A DNA stretch of 64,000 bases. Source: Petrocella sp. FN5. GTDB lineage: Bacteria; Bacillota; Clostridia; Lachnospirales; Vallitaleaceae. The DNA lies in the NCBI RefSeq assembly GCF_029210395.1, contig NZ_JARGDP010000004.1, positions 1 through 64,000 of the forward strand. Reading direction: 5' to 3'. The position numbers and the translations under genes are program-made. Under the pieces are notes generated by a model. It had not been told where the DNA came from. It searched no databases and worked only from the letters and a program-made list of their open reading frames with translations. Positions 39,003-47,202 of this stretch are shown one piece after another (the first letter of the stretch is position 1; each line of letters begins with the position of its first letter).

Positions 39003-40037
39003 CTACCAACATCGACCGGTTTCTTTTTTATTGCACTTAGACGGACCTTCCGGGCAGTGATAACATACTTCGTTCACTAACAACCTAGCTTCTTGGTATG
39101 CTTTTATGTTTTCTAGAGTTGTTTCTGCAATATTGCTTAATGCTTCTCTTGTCAAAAATGCTTGATGAGACGTCACAAGTACATTGCTAAACGATAAAAG
39201 CCGCGCAAGAATATCATCATCAATACTTTCAGATGAAAAGTCTTCAAAAAAGTATTCACTTTCTTCTTCATAAACATCTAATCCTGCTGACCCGATTCTT
39301 TTTGATTTTAATCCATCAATAAGATGTTCAGTCTGAATAAGTGCACCTCGAGAAGTATTAATAAGCATTACGCCTTCTTTCATTTGTTGTATTGCATGGT
39401 CATCAATCATATAATGTGTTTCTTTGGTTAGAGGGCAATGTAATGAAATAATATCCGATGCTTGATAAAGACTTGCAAGTTCGACAAACTCAACACCTTC
39501 AATCTCTGATGGATACATATCATATGCAATTACCTTCATGCCCAGTCCCTTACAAATATCTATAAATATGCGTCCTATCTTTCCTGTTCCAATAACACCA
39601 ACGGTTTTACCATGAAAATCAAATCCGGTTAAGCCGTTTATATTAAAGTTATTATCTCGTGTTCGTACATATGCTCTATGGGTTTTTCTGTTCAAAGAAA
39701 ACATCAGTGCAATTGCGTGTTCTGCTACTGCATAAGGTGAATATGCCGGAACTCTTACAATATGCAATCTATTGTATGCCGCTTTAAAATCGACATGGTT
39801 ATAACCTGCGCATCGCAGCGCTAATAATTTTATACCCATATCCACCAAGGCATTAACAACCGATTCATTTAATGTGTCATTTACAAATGCACACGCAACA
39901 TCTGTATGCGCTGCCAAAGCCACTGTATCTTCATTTAATTTTGATTCAAAATATTTAATCTTCATATCATATTGATCAATATATTGATCAAAGGATTGAC
40001 GGTCGTAAGGCTTTGTATCAAAAAAAGCTATTCTCAT
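39003..40037 (-). CDS. ldhA: D-2-hydroxyacid dehydrogenase, D-lactate dehydrogenase type
   Basis: NAD-dependent dehydrogenase of the D-LDH subfamily, 344 residues. The catalytic set is present: Arg in LINTSRGALI, Glu in LDVYEEES and His in VLVTSHQAFLT; the NAD fold is VGVIGTGKIGRIF. The RCAGYNHVD loop is typical of fermentative LdhA. An unusual C-terminal tail of about 20 residues is rich in cysteine (VCYHCPEGPSKC, GRCW). ATG 40037 has ATAGGGAG upstream. Likely makes D-lactate from pyruvate; other 2-oxoacids are possible. Confidence 0.85.
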   Translation of the reverse strand: MRIAFFDTKPYDRQSFDQYIDQYDMKIKYFESKLNEDTVALAAHTDVACAFVNDTLNESVVNALVDMGIKLLALRCAGYNHVDFKAAYNRLHIVRVPAYSPYAVAEHAIALMFSLNRKTHRAYVRTRDNNFNINGLTGFDFHGKTVGVIGTGKIGRIFIDICKGLGMKVIAYDMYPSEIEGVEFVELASLYQASDIISLHCPLTKETHYMIDDHAIQQMKEGVMLINTSRGALIQTEHLIDGLKSKRIGSAGLDVYEEESEYFFEDFSSESIDDDILARLLSFSNVLVTSHQAFLTREALSNIAETTLENIKAYQEARLLVNEVCYHCPEGPSKCNKKETGRCW

Positions 40038-40511
40038 ATACACACTCCCTATCCAAATCTAGTAAATTTGTGCCTTTAGTATAATGCAATTATATATCAA
40101 GAATTCGTAAACGTCGAGTAAGGTAGCATACAAATATTGTCTTTCCTCTGGTTAGTCCTTATAGTTCACACCCCAACTAGTATATACTCATATCTTTGTA
40201 ATAGAATCAGAAAAACCGTCCCTGGTTACCTATGTTACCTAGAAATAATTCCTTGAAAATACTATGAAAAGTTAGTACACGTGCAGAGTTAATTAGTACA
40301 CTATGGCTTGGACGTCAAAGCTAAGTTGTTAAAAATTATAACACTTACAATAGTTTCCGTATATGGCTAATATATTCGTTTTTTTAAAGTTTCATACTTT
40401 AGTATGAGGCTTTTTTTCTTGAATTCATACTTGTTTGCGATGTGCTATTAGGCCAAAGAGGCTATACTTTTTCAATAGCAGGGAAATGAGGAAACAATTA
40501 GAATTAAGGAG
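40038..40511. other. Non-coding stretch with decayed sequence
   Basis: About 470 bases with no supportable gene. It includes a plus-strand terminator (40387-40420), a GGTTACC/GTTACCT short repeat near 40222, and a piece AAAAACCGTCCCTGG (near 40213) like the ends of IS200-associated repeats in other clostridia. The region looks like worn-down accessory DNA. Confidence 0.35.
40387..40420 (+). terminator. Orphan plus-strand terminator
   Basis: TCATAC-TTTA-GTATGA with flanking AG/CT pairs, followed by TTTTTTT. No intact plus-strand gene precedes it. Confidence 0.6.
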
Positions 40512-40762
40512 ATGAAGCAAGTGAAAAAAAACGATTCAAGTAATGTTAATGGTGATGATTCTAATAATAGGGAGCATCGGAAAATACACTTTCATTTTTT
40601 ATCTGTAGTGCATTTGCATCAGCAGACTTTTATCCAAAGGTTGATATTGAACCGCAAAAAGCATTAACGCGAGCAGAAGCATACGCACTATTGTCTCGAT
40701 TGATTAACCGAAGTCAATTCGAAGGTAGAGAGAAAGTTCTCAGTAATTATGTGATCCATTAA
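40512..40762 (+). pseudogene. Frameshifted remnant of a small secreted protein
   Basis: AAGGAG precedes an ATG at 40512. Reading MKQVKK and then shifting frame at a run of eight A (40524-40531) gives a hydrophobic signal-peptide-like stretch (TIQVMLMVMILIIGSIG); a second shift near 40580 gives AFASADFYPKVDIEP and then ALTRAEAYALLSRLINR, which resembles part of an S-layer homology motif, ending at a stop at 40760-40762. Two shifts within 70 bases and the short length mark it as decayed. A terminator follows directly. Sequencing error in the A run alone would not repair it. Confidence 0.5.
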
Positions 40763-40807
40763 GAAAAAAGTCAATATAGCTCATAAGAGTTATGTTGACT
40801 TTTTTTG
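40763..40807 (+). terminator. Terminator of the decayed secreted-protein gene
   Basis: AAAAAGTCAATATA pairs with TTATGTTGACTTTTT around GCTCATAAGAG and ends in seven T. Confidence 0.8.
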
Positions 40808-40829
40808 TTCATATTGACCATAGTGACCA

Positions 40830-40898
40830 GAGGTTTAGCTGTGTTAATTTCATTCGATAGAAATTGCTAATGAACTTGACAAAAGTAAGTTAAACCTC
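40830..40898. repeat. Foldback sequence downstream of the Na/phosphate transporter
   Basis: GAGGTTTA and TAAACCTC form the ends of a 69-base foldback that also has an inner AATTTC/GAAATT pair. It may be a distant relative of the GGTTAA repeat or simply a weak terminator for the transporter gene. Confidence 0.35.
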
Positions 40899-40910
40899 CG
40901 CTTCAAATTA

Positions 40911-42581
40911 TTATATAATTTCATCCTTAACATAATAGGCCAAATTCAATGCATGGTCTGTAATTCTTTCAAGATTACTGATGGAGTCTAAAAAGACAAC
41001 GCCAGTTGAAGAATCACAAACATTTTTACCAAGCCTTTTAATGTGCTGGCCTCTTAAGTGTTCTTCCATAACGTCCATTTCTTCTTCGTTGGATTCAACC
41101 ATTTTTACCAAATCCGCATTGTCATCTCTTCTAGCCTCAATCGCCATGCGTATAGTATCTAGTGCCAATTTTGAAATTACTTTGAATTCCCCTTCTGCTT
41201 CATCTGAGAATTTCAACTCATTTTCAATATAGTACTTTGCCAAGTCGGCTATATTTTCAGCATGATCACCAACACGTTCTATATCATTAACCGAATGGAA
41301 CAGGTTTGTTATTACAAGATTTTGATGTTCATTCAAAACGGTATTGCTGATTTTCACCAAATAATCTGTAATTAGTTTTTCTAGTTTGTTAATTTTCTTT
41401 TCATTACTTAGGACTTCAGCTATCTTCTTAGTATCCTTTTCAAGTAACGATTCTATTGCCAATTGTGTATTATTAACTGCCAAGTCACCCATTCGTGCCA
41501 CTTCTTTGATTGCATTTTCTACGGCAAAAGTAGGGGTTTCTAATATCCTTGCATCTAGGTGCCTAAGGGCAAGCTCTTCTTCATCTTCCACCAAACGATC
41601 AACACCAGGTACAATTCGCTCAGCGATTGCTGCCAACTGTGTTGCAAAAGGAAATAGCATGGCTGTGTTGGTCACATTAAAAAATGTGTGGAAAATAGAA
41701 ATCTGCGTCATGGTAATAATCGTATGTCCATGGGTTATATCAAAGAATTCAAAATAAATATATGTTCCCACCGTAAACACGACTGTTCCAAAAACATTAA
41801 ACAATAAATGGACATAGGCCGCACGTTTAGCGGTCTTACTGGCCCCTATACTAGACAACATTGCTGTAAAGGTTGTTCCAATATTTTGACCAAGAACAAT
41901 GTAAATAGCTGCGCTAAAAGGAATAATGCCAGTTGCAGCTAGTGTCTGAAGGATACCCACAGATGCGGAACTGCTTTGAATAATTGCCGTCACTACCGCT
42001 CCGGCAAAAACAGCTAGAATTGGATTTTTTCCAAGAACAATAAAAGCGTCTTTAAAAACTTGAGAATCTTTATAGGGTGTTATACCTGATTTCATCAACT
42101 CTAATCCAATAAAAATCAGTGAAAAACCAACCAGAATCTCACCAATCTGTTGCTTTTTTTTATCTTTAGAAAAAAACAATACACTAGCACCAAGTCCCAT
42201 AATTAATGGAGCAATCTTCTCAGGCTTAAAAAACACCATCCATTCCGCACTTGAAACAATCCAAGAAGTAATGGTTGTACCGATGTTAGCACCCATAATA
42301 ACACCAGTTGCCTGTACCAGATTCATTAGGCCTGCATTTACAAATCCAATCACCATAACTGTGCTGGCTGAACTACTCTGAACAATCGCCGTTACAAGTG
42401 CTCCAACAATAACACCAATGAAGCGGTTATTGGTTAATGCACCAAGTAGGTTTTTCATTTTATTTCCGGCTGTTTTTTGCAAACCATCTGCCATGATATG
42501 CATACCATACAAGAACATACCAAATCCGCCAAATAGTGCAAAAATATTAAAAAGTACGTTTTGAAATCCAACCCAGTCCAT
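40911..42581 (-). CDS. Na/phosphate cotransporter with PhoU-like domain
   Basis: A 556-residue NptA/YjbB-type protein. The membrane part (about 1-320) contains two inverted Na/Pi repeats, each with the QSSSA motif (AIVQSSSASTVMV and AIIQSSSASVGIL) and GANIGTT/GQNIGTT partners. The C-terminal third (about 340-556) is helical and PhoU-like (ERVGDHAENIADLAKY, ERITDHALNLAYYV). Predicted to move phosphate with sodium, either inward or as efflux. GGAGG precedes ATG 42581. Monocistronic. Confidence 0.9.
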   Translation of the reverse strand: MDWVGFQNVLFNIFALFGGFGMFLYGMHIMADGLQKTAGNKMKNLLGALTNNRFIGVIVGALVTAIVQSSSASTVMVIGFVNAGLMNLVQATGVIMGANIGTTITSWIVSSAEWMVFFKPEKIAPLIMGLGASVLFFSKDKKKQQIGEILVGFSLIFIGLELMKSGITPYKDSQVFKDAFIVLGKNPILAVFAGAVVTAIIQSSSASVGILQTLAATGIIPFSAAIYIVLGQNIGTTFTAMLSSIGASKTAKRAAYVHLLFNVFGTVVFTVGTYIYFEFFDITHGHTIITMTQISIFHTFFNVTNTAMLFPFATQLAAIAERIVPGVDRLVEDEEELALRHLDARILETPTFAVENAIKEVARMGDLAVNNTQLAIESLLEKDTKKIAEVLSNEKKINKLEKLITDYLVKISNTVLNEHQNLVITNLFHSVNDIERVGDHAENIADLAKYYIENELKFSDEAEGEFKVISKLALDTIRMAIEARRDDNADLVKMVESNEEEMDVMEEHLRGQHIKRLGKNVCDSSTGVVFLDSISNLERITDHALNLAYYVKDEII

Positions 42582-42769
42582 TGCAATATCCTCCTAAATC
42601 AAAACCATTGATACGTTATTATGATCAATGTCATCTTTTTGTAAAATAAATATTATATACTCGTAAATAACCAAGACTATATTACCATGTAACTTAGGCA
42701 TAAAACAAGTGATTTATGAATTCCCTTCATTTTTGTTTATATACCACGAATTCTATGTTAAAATTAATT

Positions 42770-42865
42770 CATATTTGGTTAAGGCGTCAAAACTATTTAG
42801 TTGAGCTTTCACATCTTGAATGTTAATTAGGTAGAACTTAGTTTTGACCCTTTTAACCATATTTG
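42770..42865. repeat. Best GGTTAA foldback repeat, with 8-bp flanking duplication
   Basis: The element (42778-42857, 80 bases) has ends GTTAAGGCGTCAAAACTA and TTAGTTTTGACCCTTTTAAC, near-perfect inverted repeats. Both sides carry the direct repeat CATATTTG (42770-42777 and 42858-42865), as expected for a transposed element. It lies 24 bases upstream of the PHP phosphatase start and carries no gene. Confidence 0.75.
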
Positions 42866-42888
42866 ATTATCTTAAAAGGAGAATCTAT

Positions 42889-43698
42889 ATGATACGTTCA
42901 GATTTACATAACCATACCTATTTTTCATTTGACAGTCAGGCCTCAATGTCGGATATGATTGAGGCTGCTAGAAAAAAAGGGTTAAGTACCATGGCCTTTA
43001 CTGACCATCATGATATCGACTTTAATTATGAAGGCATATCTGGAGAGCTAGATGTTCTTAATTACATAAAAGCCATAGATGAAATAAGAACTGGGTTGAC
43101 CGATGACTTTAATCTGTTGACAGGAATCGAATTTGGGATAGAAAAGCATTTACATGAACCTTTACGTCAATTGGCAAGGCGTCATGCTTTTGATTTCATC
43201 ATTAGTTCCACACATTTTGCAAAAGGTAAAGATCCTTATGAGCCCACCTATTTTGATGGTTTAACTCGAAATGAAGGCTATTTCAGCATCTTTGAGGATA
43301 CCCTCTTTAATGTTCAGCATTTTGATGACTTTGATACTTTAGGTCATCTCGATTATGTCATTAGGTATTGGCGCAGAGATGATCATAAAAAATATACCTA
43401 TGCTGACTTTTCTGATGTATTAGATGCAATCTTGACCACTTTGATTCGTAAAGACAAGGCACTTGAGGTTAATACCAGTGGTTATGTTTACAAATTAGAT
43501 CAACCTCATCCAAGTTATGAAGTTCTAAAAAGATACCATCAGCTTGGTGGAGAATTGCTTACCATCGGATCGGATGCCCATCGACCAGAGAATGTGGCGA
43601 CCTCTTTTGATTTGGTTGAAAAACATCTCAAAGACATCGGATTCAAGTCCTATACTCAATTCCAAAAAAGGGTACCGAAGCAAATTGGCTTTAATTAG
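42889..43698 (+). CDS. hisJ: PHP-domain histidinol phosphatase family protein
   Basis: Predicted metal-dependent phosphatase of the HisJ/HisK group, 269 residues. Metal ligands are visible in DLHNHTYFS, AFTDHHD, GIEFGIE, ISSTHFAKG, GHLDYV and SDAHRPENV, a full PHP set. Start ATG 42889 (AAAAGGAG upstream); an in-frame TTG at 42844 lies inside the foldback repeat and is rejected. No histidine gene apart from hisC is in the window, so it may act on histidinol phosphate or another small phosphoester. Confidence 0.85.
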   Translation: MIRSDLHNHTYFSFDSQASMSDMIEAARKKGLSTMAFTDHHDIDFNYEGISGELDVLNYIKAIDEIRTGLTDDFNLLTGIEFGIEKHLHEPLRQLARRHAFDFIISSTHFAKGKDPYEPTYFDGLTRNEGYFSIFEDTLFNVQHFDDFDTLGHLDYVIRYWRRDDHKKYTYADFSDVLDAILTTLIRKDKALEVNTSGYVYKLDQPHPSYEVLKRYHQLGGELLTIGSDAHRPENVATSFDLVEKHLKDIGFKSYTQFQKRVPKQIGFN

Positions 43699-43721
43699 GT
43701 CTTCAGTTTTTTTTGTAACAA

Positions 43722-43779
43722 TAAAAAAACACCTTCAATCTCATTGATTTCATAATCAACGATTTATTGGTGTTTTTTT
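43722..43779. terminator. Bidirectional terminator between the PHP gene and mnmA
   Basis: AAAAAAACACC and GGTGTTTTTTT form the outer stem with an inner ATTGATT/AATCAAC-like pairing. It serves both convergent genes. Confidence 0.75.
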
Positions 43780-43803
43780 GATTTATTTTCATTCATTTAG
43801 AGC

Positions 43804-44880
43804 TCAAATGATGGTTCCTCCACCCACAACAAGCTCTCCGTCATAGAGAACCACCGCTTGCCCTGGTGTAATCGCTCTTTGAGCATCTTCAAATCTCACT
43901 TCCATCAAGTCATCATCAACCATCTTAACATGACAACCGGCAGGTTTATGGCTGTATCTGATTTTTGCTGTGAAAAACTTTTCGCCTTCCAGTTTTTCAA
44001 ATGGCATAAAGTTCAATTGGTTGGCTAGTAAGGAAAAAGCAAAGGTATCCTTATTATCGCCAATAACCACTTCCTTTGTATCCGGTCTAATTGCTGTTAC
44101 AAATCCCGGTTTTCCGAGGCTTAATCCAAGCCCCTTCCTTTGACCTATCGTATAGTGAACAATGCCTTTGTGGCGTCCTAAAATATTACCCTTTTCATCT
44201 ACAAAGTTACCTTCTATGGATTTTTCTCCAGTGTAGGTTTCAAGGAATTTAACATAGTCACCATCCGGTACAAAACATATGTCTTGACTGTCCGGTTTAT
44301 TGGCAATTCTTAGATTGATTTTTTCTGCTATAATTCGCACTGTATCCTTATCATAATCTCCAACGGGCATCAAGGTCTTACTAAGCTGATCCTGTGTCAG
44401 GTTATATAAAGCATAAGTCTGGTCTTTTTTTATGGTTACGGATTGTTTTAAAGCGTATCTGCCATTTTCCAGCTTGACCACTTTAGCATAATGACCTGTA
44501 GCAATGAAATCAGCGCCAATATTCATACTGCGTGTCAACAAAGATTCCCACTTTACTTTTCGGTTACAAGCAATACAGGGATTTGGTGTCTTGCCTTCTT
44601 TATAAGATGTAACAAAATAATCAATAACTTCACGGTTAAACTCTTCCTTAAAATTCATAACATAATAAGGTATGTCAAGTGACTGGGCTACCCTTCTGGC
44701 ATCATCTACTGCCGAGAGGCCACAACATCCACCTTCTTCTTCTTCAAGGTCTCTTTCTTCATTCTGCCATATTTGCATGGTGACACCAATGACATTATAA
44801 CCTGCTTCTTTTAATAGGTAGGCTGCCACAGATGAATCCACACCTCCTGACATCCCTACTACAACTGTTTTAGTATTCAT
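43804..44880 (-). CDS. mnmA: tRNA-specific 2-thiouridylase
   Basis: Thiolates U34 of tRNAs for Lys, Glu and Gln, using sulfur from the adjacent cysteine desulfurase. The 358-residue protein has the PP-loop VGMSGGVDSSVAA, the active cysteines in NPCIACNRKVKW and DICFVPDGDY, and the C-terminal beta-barrel. An acidic ERDLEEEEGGCCG insertion follows the first strand. Last gene of iscR-iscS-iscU-mnmA, nine bases after iscU. Confidence 0.95.
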   Translation of the reverse strand: MNTKTVVVGMSGGVDSSVAAYLLKEAGYNVIGVTMQIWQNEERDLEEEEGGCCGLSAVDDARRVAQSLDIPYYVMNFKEEFNREVIDYFVTSYKEGKTPNPCIACNRKVKWESLLTRSMNIGADFIATGHYAKVVKLENGRYALKQSVTIKKDQTYALYNLTQDQLSKTLMPVGDYDKDTVRIIAEKINLRIANKPDSQDICFVPDGDYVKFLETYTGEKSIEGNFVDEKGNILGRHKGIVHYTIGQRKGLGLSLGKPGFVTAIRPDTKEVVIGDNKDTFAFSLLANQLNFMPFEKLEGEKFFTAKIRYSHKPAGCHVKMVDDDLMEVRFEDAQRAITPGQAVVLYDGELVVGGGTII

Positions 44881-44889
44881 AATATTCCT

Positions 44890-45336
44890 CTAGAATTCTT
44901 CTTCTTCTTCTTCTTCTTCTTCTTCATGGTCTTCAAAAGGCTTAGGTTCTTCTAATCCCTCTATAACAATACCGTTTTTCTTCGCATAATCCCACAGTGC
45001 TGCTTGGAGTGCTTCTTCTGCAAGAAGTGAACAATGCACTTTAGCTCTAGGAAGACCGTCTAGTGCCTCCATAACCGCTTTATTGGTCACTTCCATAGCT
45101 TCAATAACTGTCTTTCCTTTTACTAATTCTGTTGCCATAGAGCTGGTGGCTACTGCAGCACCACATCCAAAAGTTTTAAACTTAACATCCTGTATCACAT
45201 CATCTTTAATATCCAAGTAGATTCTCATAATATCGCCACATTTTGCGTTACCAACTGTGCCTACACCTGAAGGGTCTTCTATTTCACCCATGTTTCTAGG
45301 GTTTTGAAAATGATCCATTACCTTTTTAGTATACAT
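44890..45336 (-). CDS. iscU: Fe-S cluster scaffold, IscU/NifU N-terminal type, with polyglutamate tail
   Basis: Scaffold on which Fe-S clusters are built. 148 residues, with the three cluster cysteines in KCGDIM, FGCGAA and HCSLLAEEAL. The tail after LEEPKPFEDH is a run of ten Glu and a final Phe, encoded by a GAA/TTC triplet repeat at 44890-44925. The run is not part of the family fold and its length may vary by slippage. It is between iscS (12 bases) and mnmA (9 bases). Confidence 0.93.
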   Translation of the reverse strand: MYTKKVMDHFQNPRNMGEIEDPSGVGTVGNAKCGDIMRIYLDIKDDVIQDVKFKTFGCGAAVATSSMATELVKGKTVIEAMEVTNKAVMEALDGLPRAKVHCSLLAEEALQAALWDYAKKNGIVIEGLEEPKPFEDHEEEEEEEEEEF

Positions 45337-45348
45337 ACCATTACACCT

Positions 45349-46542
45349 CTATCTTTCAATTTTTACTTGTTTTTTTAAATAGTCTTCATACAAGGGTGAC
45401 ATTTCTCTTAGCCTAGCTACAATGACGATTAAAGACTCAATAAGATAATCCATTTCTTCTTTTGTATTCTGTTCCCCAAGACTAATCCTTAAAGAGCCAT
45501 GGGCAATCTCATGAGGTAGGCCTATGCCCAATAAAACATGAGAAGGATCTAAAGATCCTGATGTGCAAGCTGACCCGCTAGATGCACATATATCTTTCAT
45601 ATCTAACATGATTAGCAAGGATTCACCTTCGATGAATTCAAAGCTAAAGTTAGCATTGTTTGGAAGTCTATACTCTCTATGTCCGTTAAGTCGACAATGG
45701 GGTATTCTTTCTAGTACTTGTTCGATTAAGTAATCCCTAAGTTCTGCCTGTCTTTTGCTTTCTGCTTCCATGGATCTTATTGCCAATTCGATTGCTTTTC
45801 CAAAACCTACAATAGCCGGTACATTTTCAGTACCTCCACGACGTTTTTTTTCTTGCCCGCCACCATGAATAAAAGATCTTAGTTTTATGCCTTTTCTTAC
45901 ATATAGGGCACCTATGCCCTTAGGACCATATAACTTGTGGCCACTTATGCTTAACAGATCAATATGCATGGCATTCACATCAATTGGTATATGTCCTACA
46001 CCTTGAACGGCATCTGTATGAAAAAGAACACCTGCCGCTTTAGCAATAGCACCTAATTCTTCTATTGGTTGAATTGTACCAACCTCATTGTTGGCTAGCA
46101 TAATTGTTATCAATATGGTCGAATCCTTTATAGCCTCTTTAAGGTCATTAGGATTAACCAATCCATCTTTATCCACTTCCAAATACGTCACTTCATAGCC
46201 ATTTTTTTCTAGGTACTCACAGGTATGAAGGACAGCGTGGTGTTCAATCGCTGTTGTGATGATATGATTCCCTTTGGCCTTATAGCTTTCTGCAATACCT
46301 AAAATTGCCCAGTTGTCTGATTCAGTACCGCCGCTGGTGAAGAAAATCTCTCTCTCGTTGGCACCAATAGCTTTTGCCACTGATTCCCTTGCTTCTTCAA
46401 TGGCTTCCTTATTTTGCCCTGAGAATTCATAAATACTTGAAGGGTTACCAAATTTTTCAGTAAAATACGGTAGCATCACCTCCACCACTTCCGGTTTGGT
46501 AGGTGTTGTTGCTGCATGATCTAAATAGATTTTCTTATTCAT
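45349..46542 (-). CDS. iscS: Cysteine desulfurase
   Basis: PLP enzyme that removes sulfur from cysteine and supplies both IscU and MnmA. The 397-residue protein begins KKIYLDHAATTPTKPEV, has the PLP lysine in SGHKLYGPKGIGALY, the substrate-binding FHTDAVQGVGH and the persulfide cysteine in CASSGSACTSGSLDPSHVL. It starts 6-10 bases after iscR, in the same operon. Confidence 0.96.
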   Translation of the reverse strand: MNKKIYLDHAATTPTKPEVVEVMLPYFTEKFGNPSSIYEFSGQNKEAIEEARESVAKAIGANEREIFFTSGGTESDNWAILGIAESYKAKGNHIITTAIEHHAVLHTCEYLEKNGYEVTYLEVDKDGLVNPNDLKEAIKDSTILITIMLANNEVGTIQPIEELGAIAKAAGVLFHTDAVQGVGHIPIDVNAMHIDLLSISGHKLYGPKGIGALYVRKGIKLRSFIHGGGQEKKRRGGTENVPAIVGFGKAIELAIRSMEAESKRQAELRDYLIEQVLERIPHCRLNGHREYRLPNNANFSFEFIEGESLLIMLDMKDICASSGSACTSGSLDPSHVLLGIGLPHEIAHGSLRISLGEQNTKEEMDYLIESLIVIVARLREMSPLYEDYLKKQVKIER

Positions 46543-46551
46543 AACCTGCTC

Positions 46552-46992
46552 CTATCTGCTCGCCTGAGATTTATCTATTTCAACTTGTTCATTCACAAGG
46601 TCTTGAAGACTAATATTGTCCACAACATCGTTAATGCTGTCACTGATACGTTTCCATACAAATTTTGTTACACATAAACCTGATTCCGAACACACTTTTT
46701 CATCATTAATCAATGAACAATCTACTGGATTTAAGTCCCCTTCAAGGGCTCTTAATATATTCCCTACAGAAATCTGGTCCGGTTTTTTTGTAAGCATGTA
46801 ACCACCTTGAGCACCTCTTGTACTTTTAACATAGCCTGCTTTTTTAAGAAGTGCTATGATTCTCTCCAGATAGTTTTCTGATATTTCCTGGCGTTCTGAT
46901 ATGCTCTTGATGGATACCTGATTTTCCTTTGAATGTATGGCAAGATCTATCATGGCTCTAAGTCCATATCTTCCTTTTGTTGAGAGTTTCAC
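46552..46992 (-). CDS. iscR: Rrf2-family regulator with Fe-S cysteines, IscR-like
   Basis: Winged-helix repressor of the Isc genes. The 146-residue protein has the Rrf2 opening MKLSTKGRYGLRAMIDLA, a recognition helix near SENYLERIIALLKKAGYVKSTRGAQGGY, and three cysteines spaced C-x8-C-x5-C (DCSL..KVCSESGLC) that can hold a cluster. The start is a GTG with GAGGTG upstream. Operators at 47004-47030 and 47098-47122 flank its promoter, so it very likely controls itself and the operon. Confidence 0.92.
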   Translation of the reverse strand: MKLSTKGRYGLRAMIDLAIHSKENQVSIKSISERQEISENYLERIIALLKKAGYVKSTRGAQGGYMLTKKPDQISVGNILRALEGDLNPVDCSLINDEKVCSESGLCVTKFVWKRISDSINDVVDNISLQDLVNEQVEIDKSQASR

Positions 46993-47003
46993 TGCATCAC
47001 CTC

Positions 47004-47030
47004 ATAATTCCTACTAAATGACTCGGATAT
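47004..47030 (-). promoter_or_regulatory. IscR-like operator 2
   Basis: On the minus strand ATATCCGAGTCA-TTTAGTAGGAATTAT, an imperfect palindrome. Aligned to the E. coli IscR type 1 consensus I count about 18 of 25 matches. It lies between the transcription start and the ribosome binding site. Confidence 0.5.
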
Positions 47031-47043
47031 GATTCTATGTAAG

Positions 47044-47071
47044 ATTATCATGCCCATTGATACTTTGTCAA
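47044..47071 (-). promoter_or_regulatory. iscR operon promoter
   Basis: On the minus strand, perfect TTGACA (47066-47071), 16 bases and GATAAT (47044-47049). Confidence 0.65.
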
Positions 47072-47097
47072 TACTTTGACATGTATTTTATAAGTAC

Positions 47098-47122
47098 ATA
47101 TCCAACTTATTTGGTCGGATAT
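47098..47122. promoter_or_regulatory. IscR-like operator 1
   Basis: ATATCCAAC and GTCGGATAT (inverted, 8 of 9 paired) around TTATTTG. I count 20 of 25 matches to the E. coli IscR type 1 site. It lies 27 bases upstream of the iscR -35 box. Confidence 0.6.
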
Positions 47123-47133
47123 GAAAAATGTAC

Positions 47134-47172
47134 AAAAAACAGACCATACCTTTGCTGGGTACAGCCTGTTGA
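47134..47172 (-). terminator. Terminator of the EF-G-like gene
   Basis: On the minus strand, ACAGGCTGTACC pairs with GGTATGGTCTGT (two internal mismatches) and runs into TTTTTT. Confidence 0.75.
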
Positions 47173-47202
47173 AATATTTCTATGTATAGGATTATAATGA
47201 TT

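Noticed and set aside
40206-40240. IS200-type remnant (AAAAACCGTCCC with short GGTAAC repeats)
   Set aside because: Only about 15 bases resemble such ends and no transposase fragment is nearby, so it is mentioned only as decayed sequence.
40430-40511. Riboswitch ahead of the decayed secreted-protein gene
   Set aside because: There is a GCTATT/AATAGC stem, but none of the conserved cores of c-di-GMP, cobalamin, SAM or other known classes.
44893-44925. TTC repeats as a possible CRISPR or tandem-repeat locus
   Set aside because: A pure triplet run inside the iscU coding frame, with no spacers.
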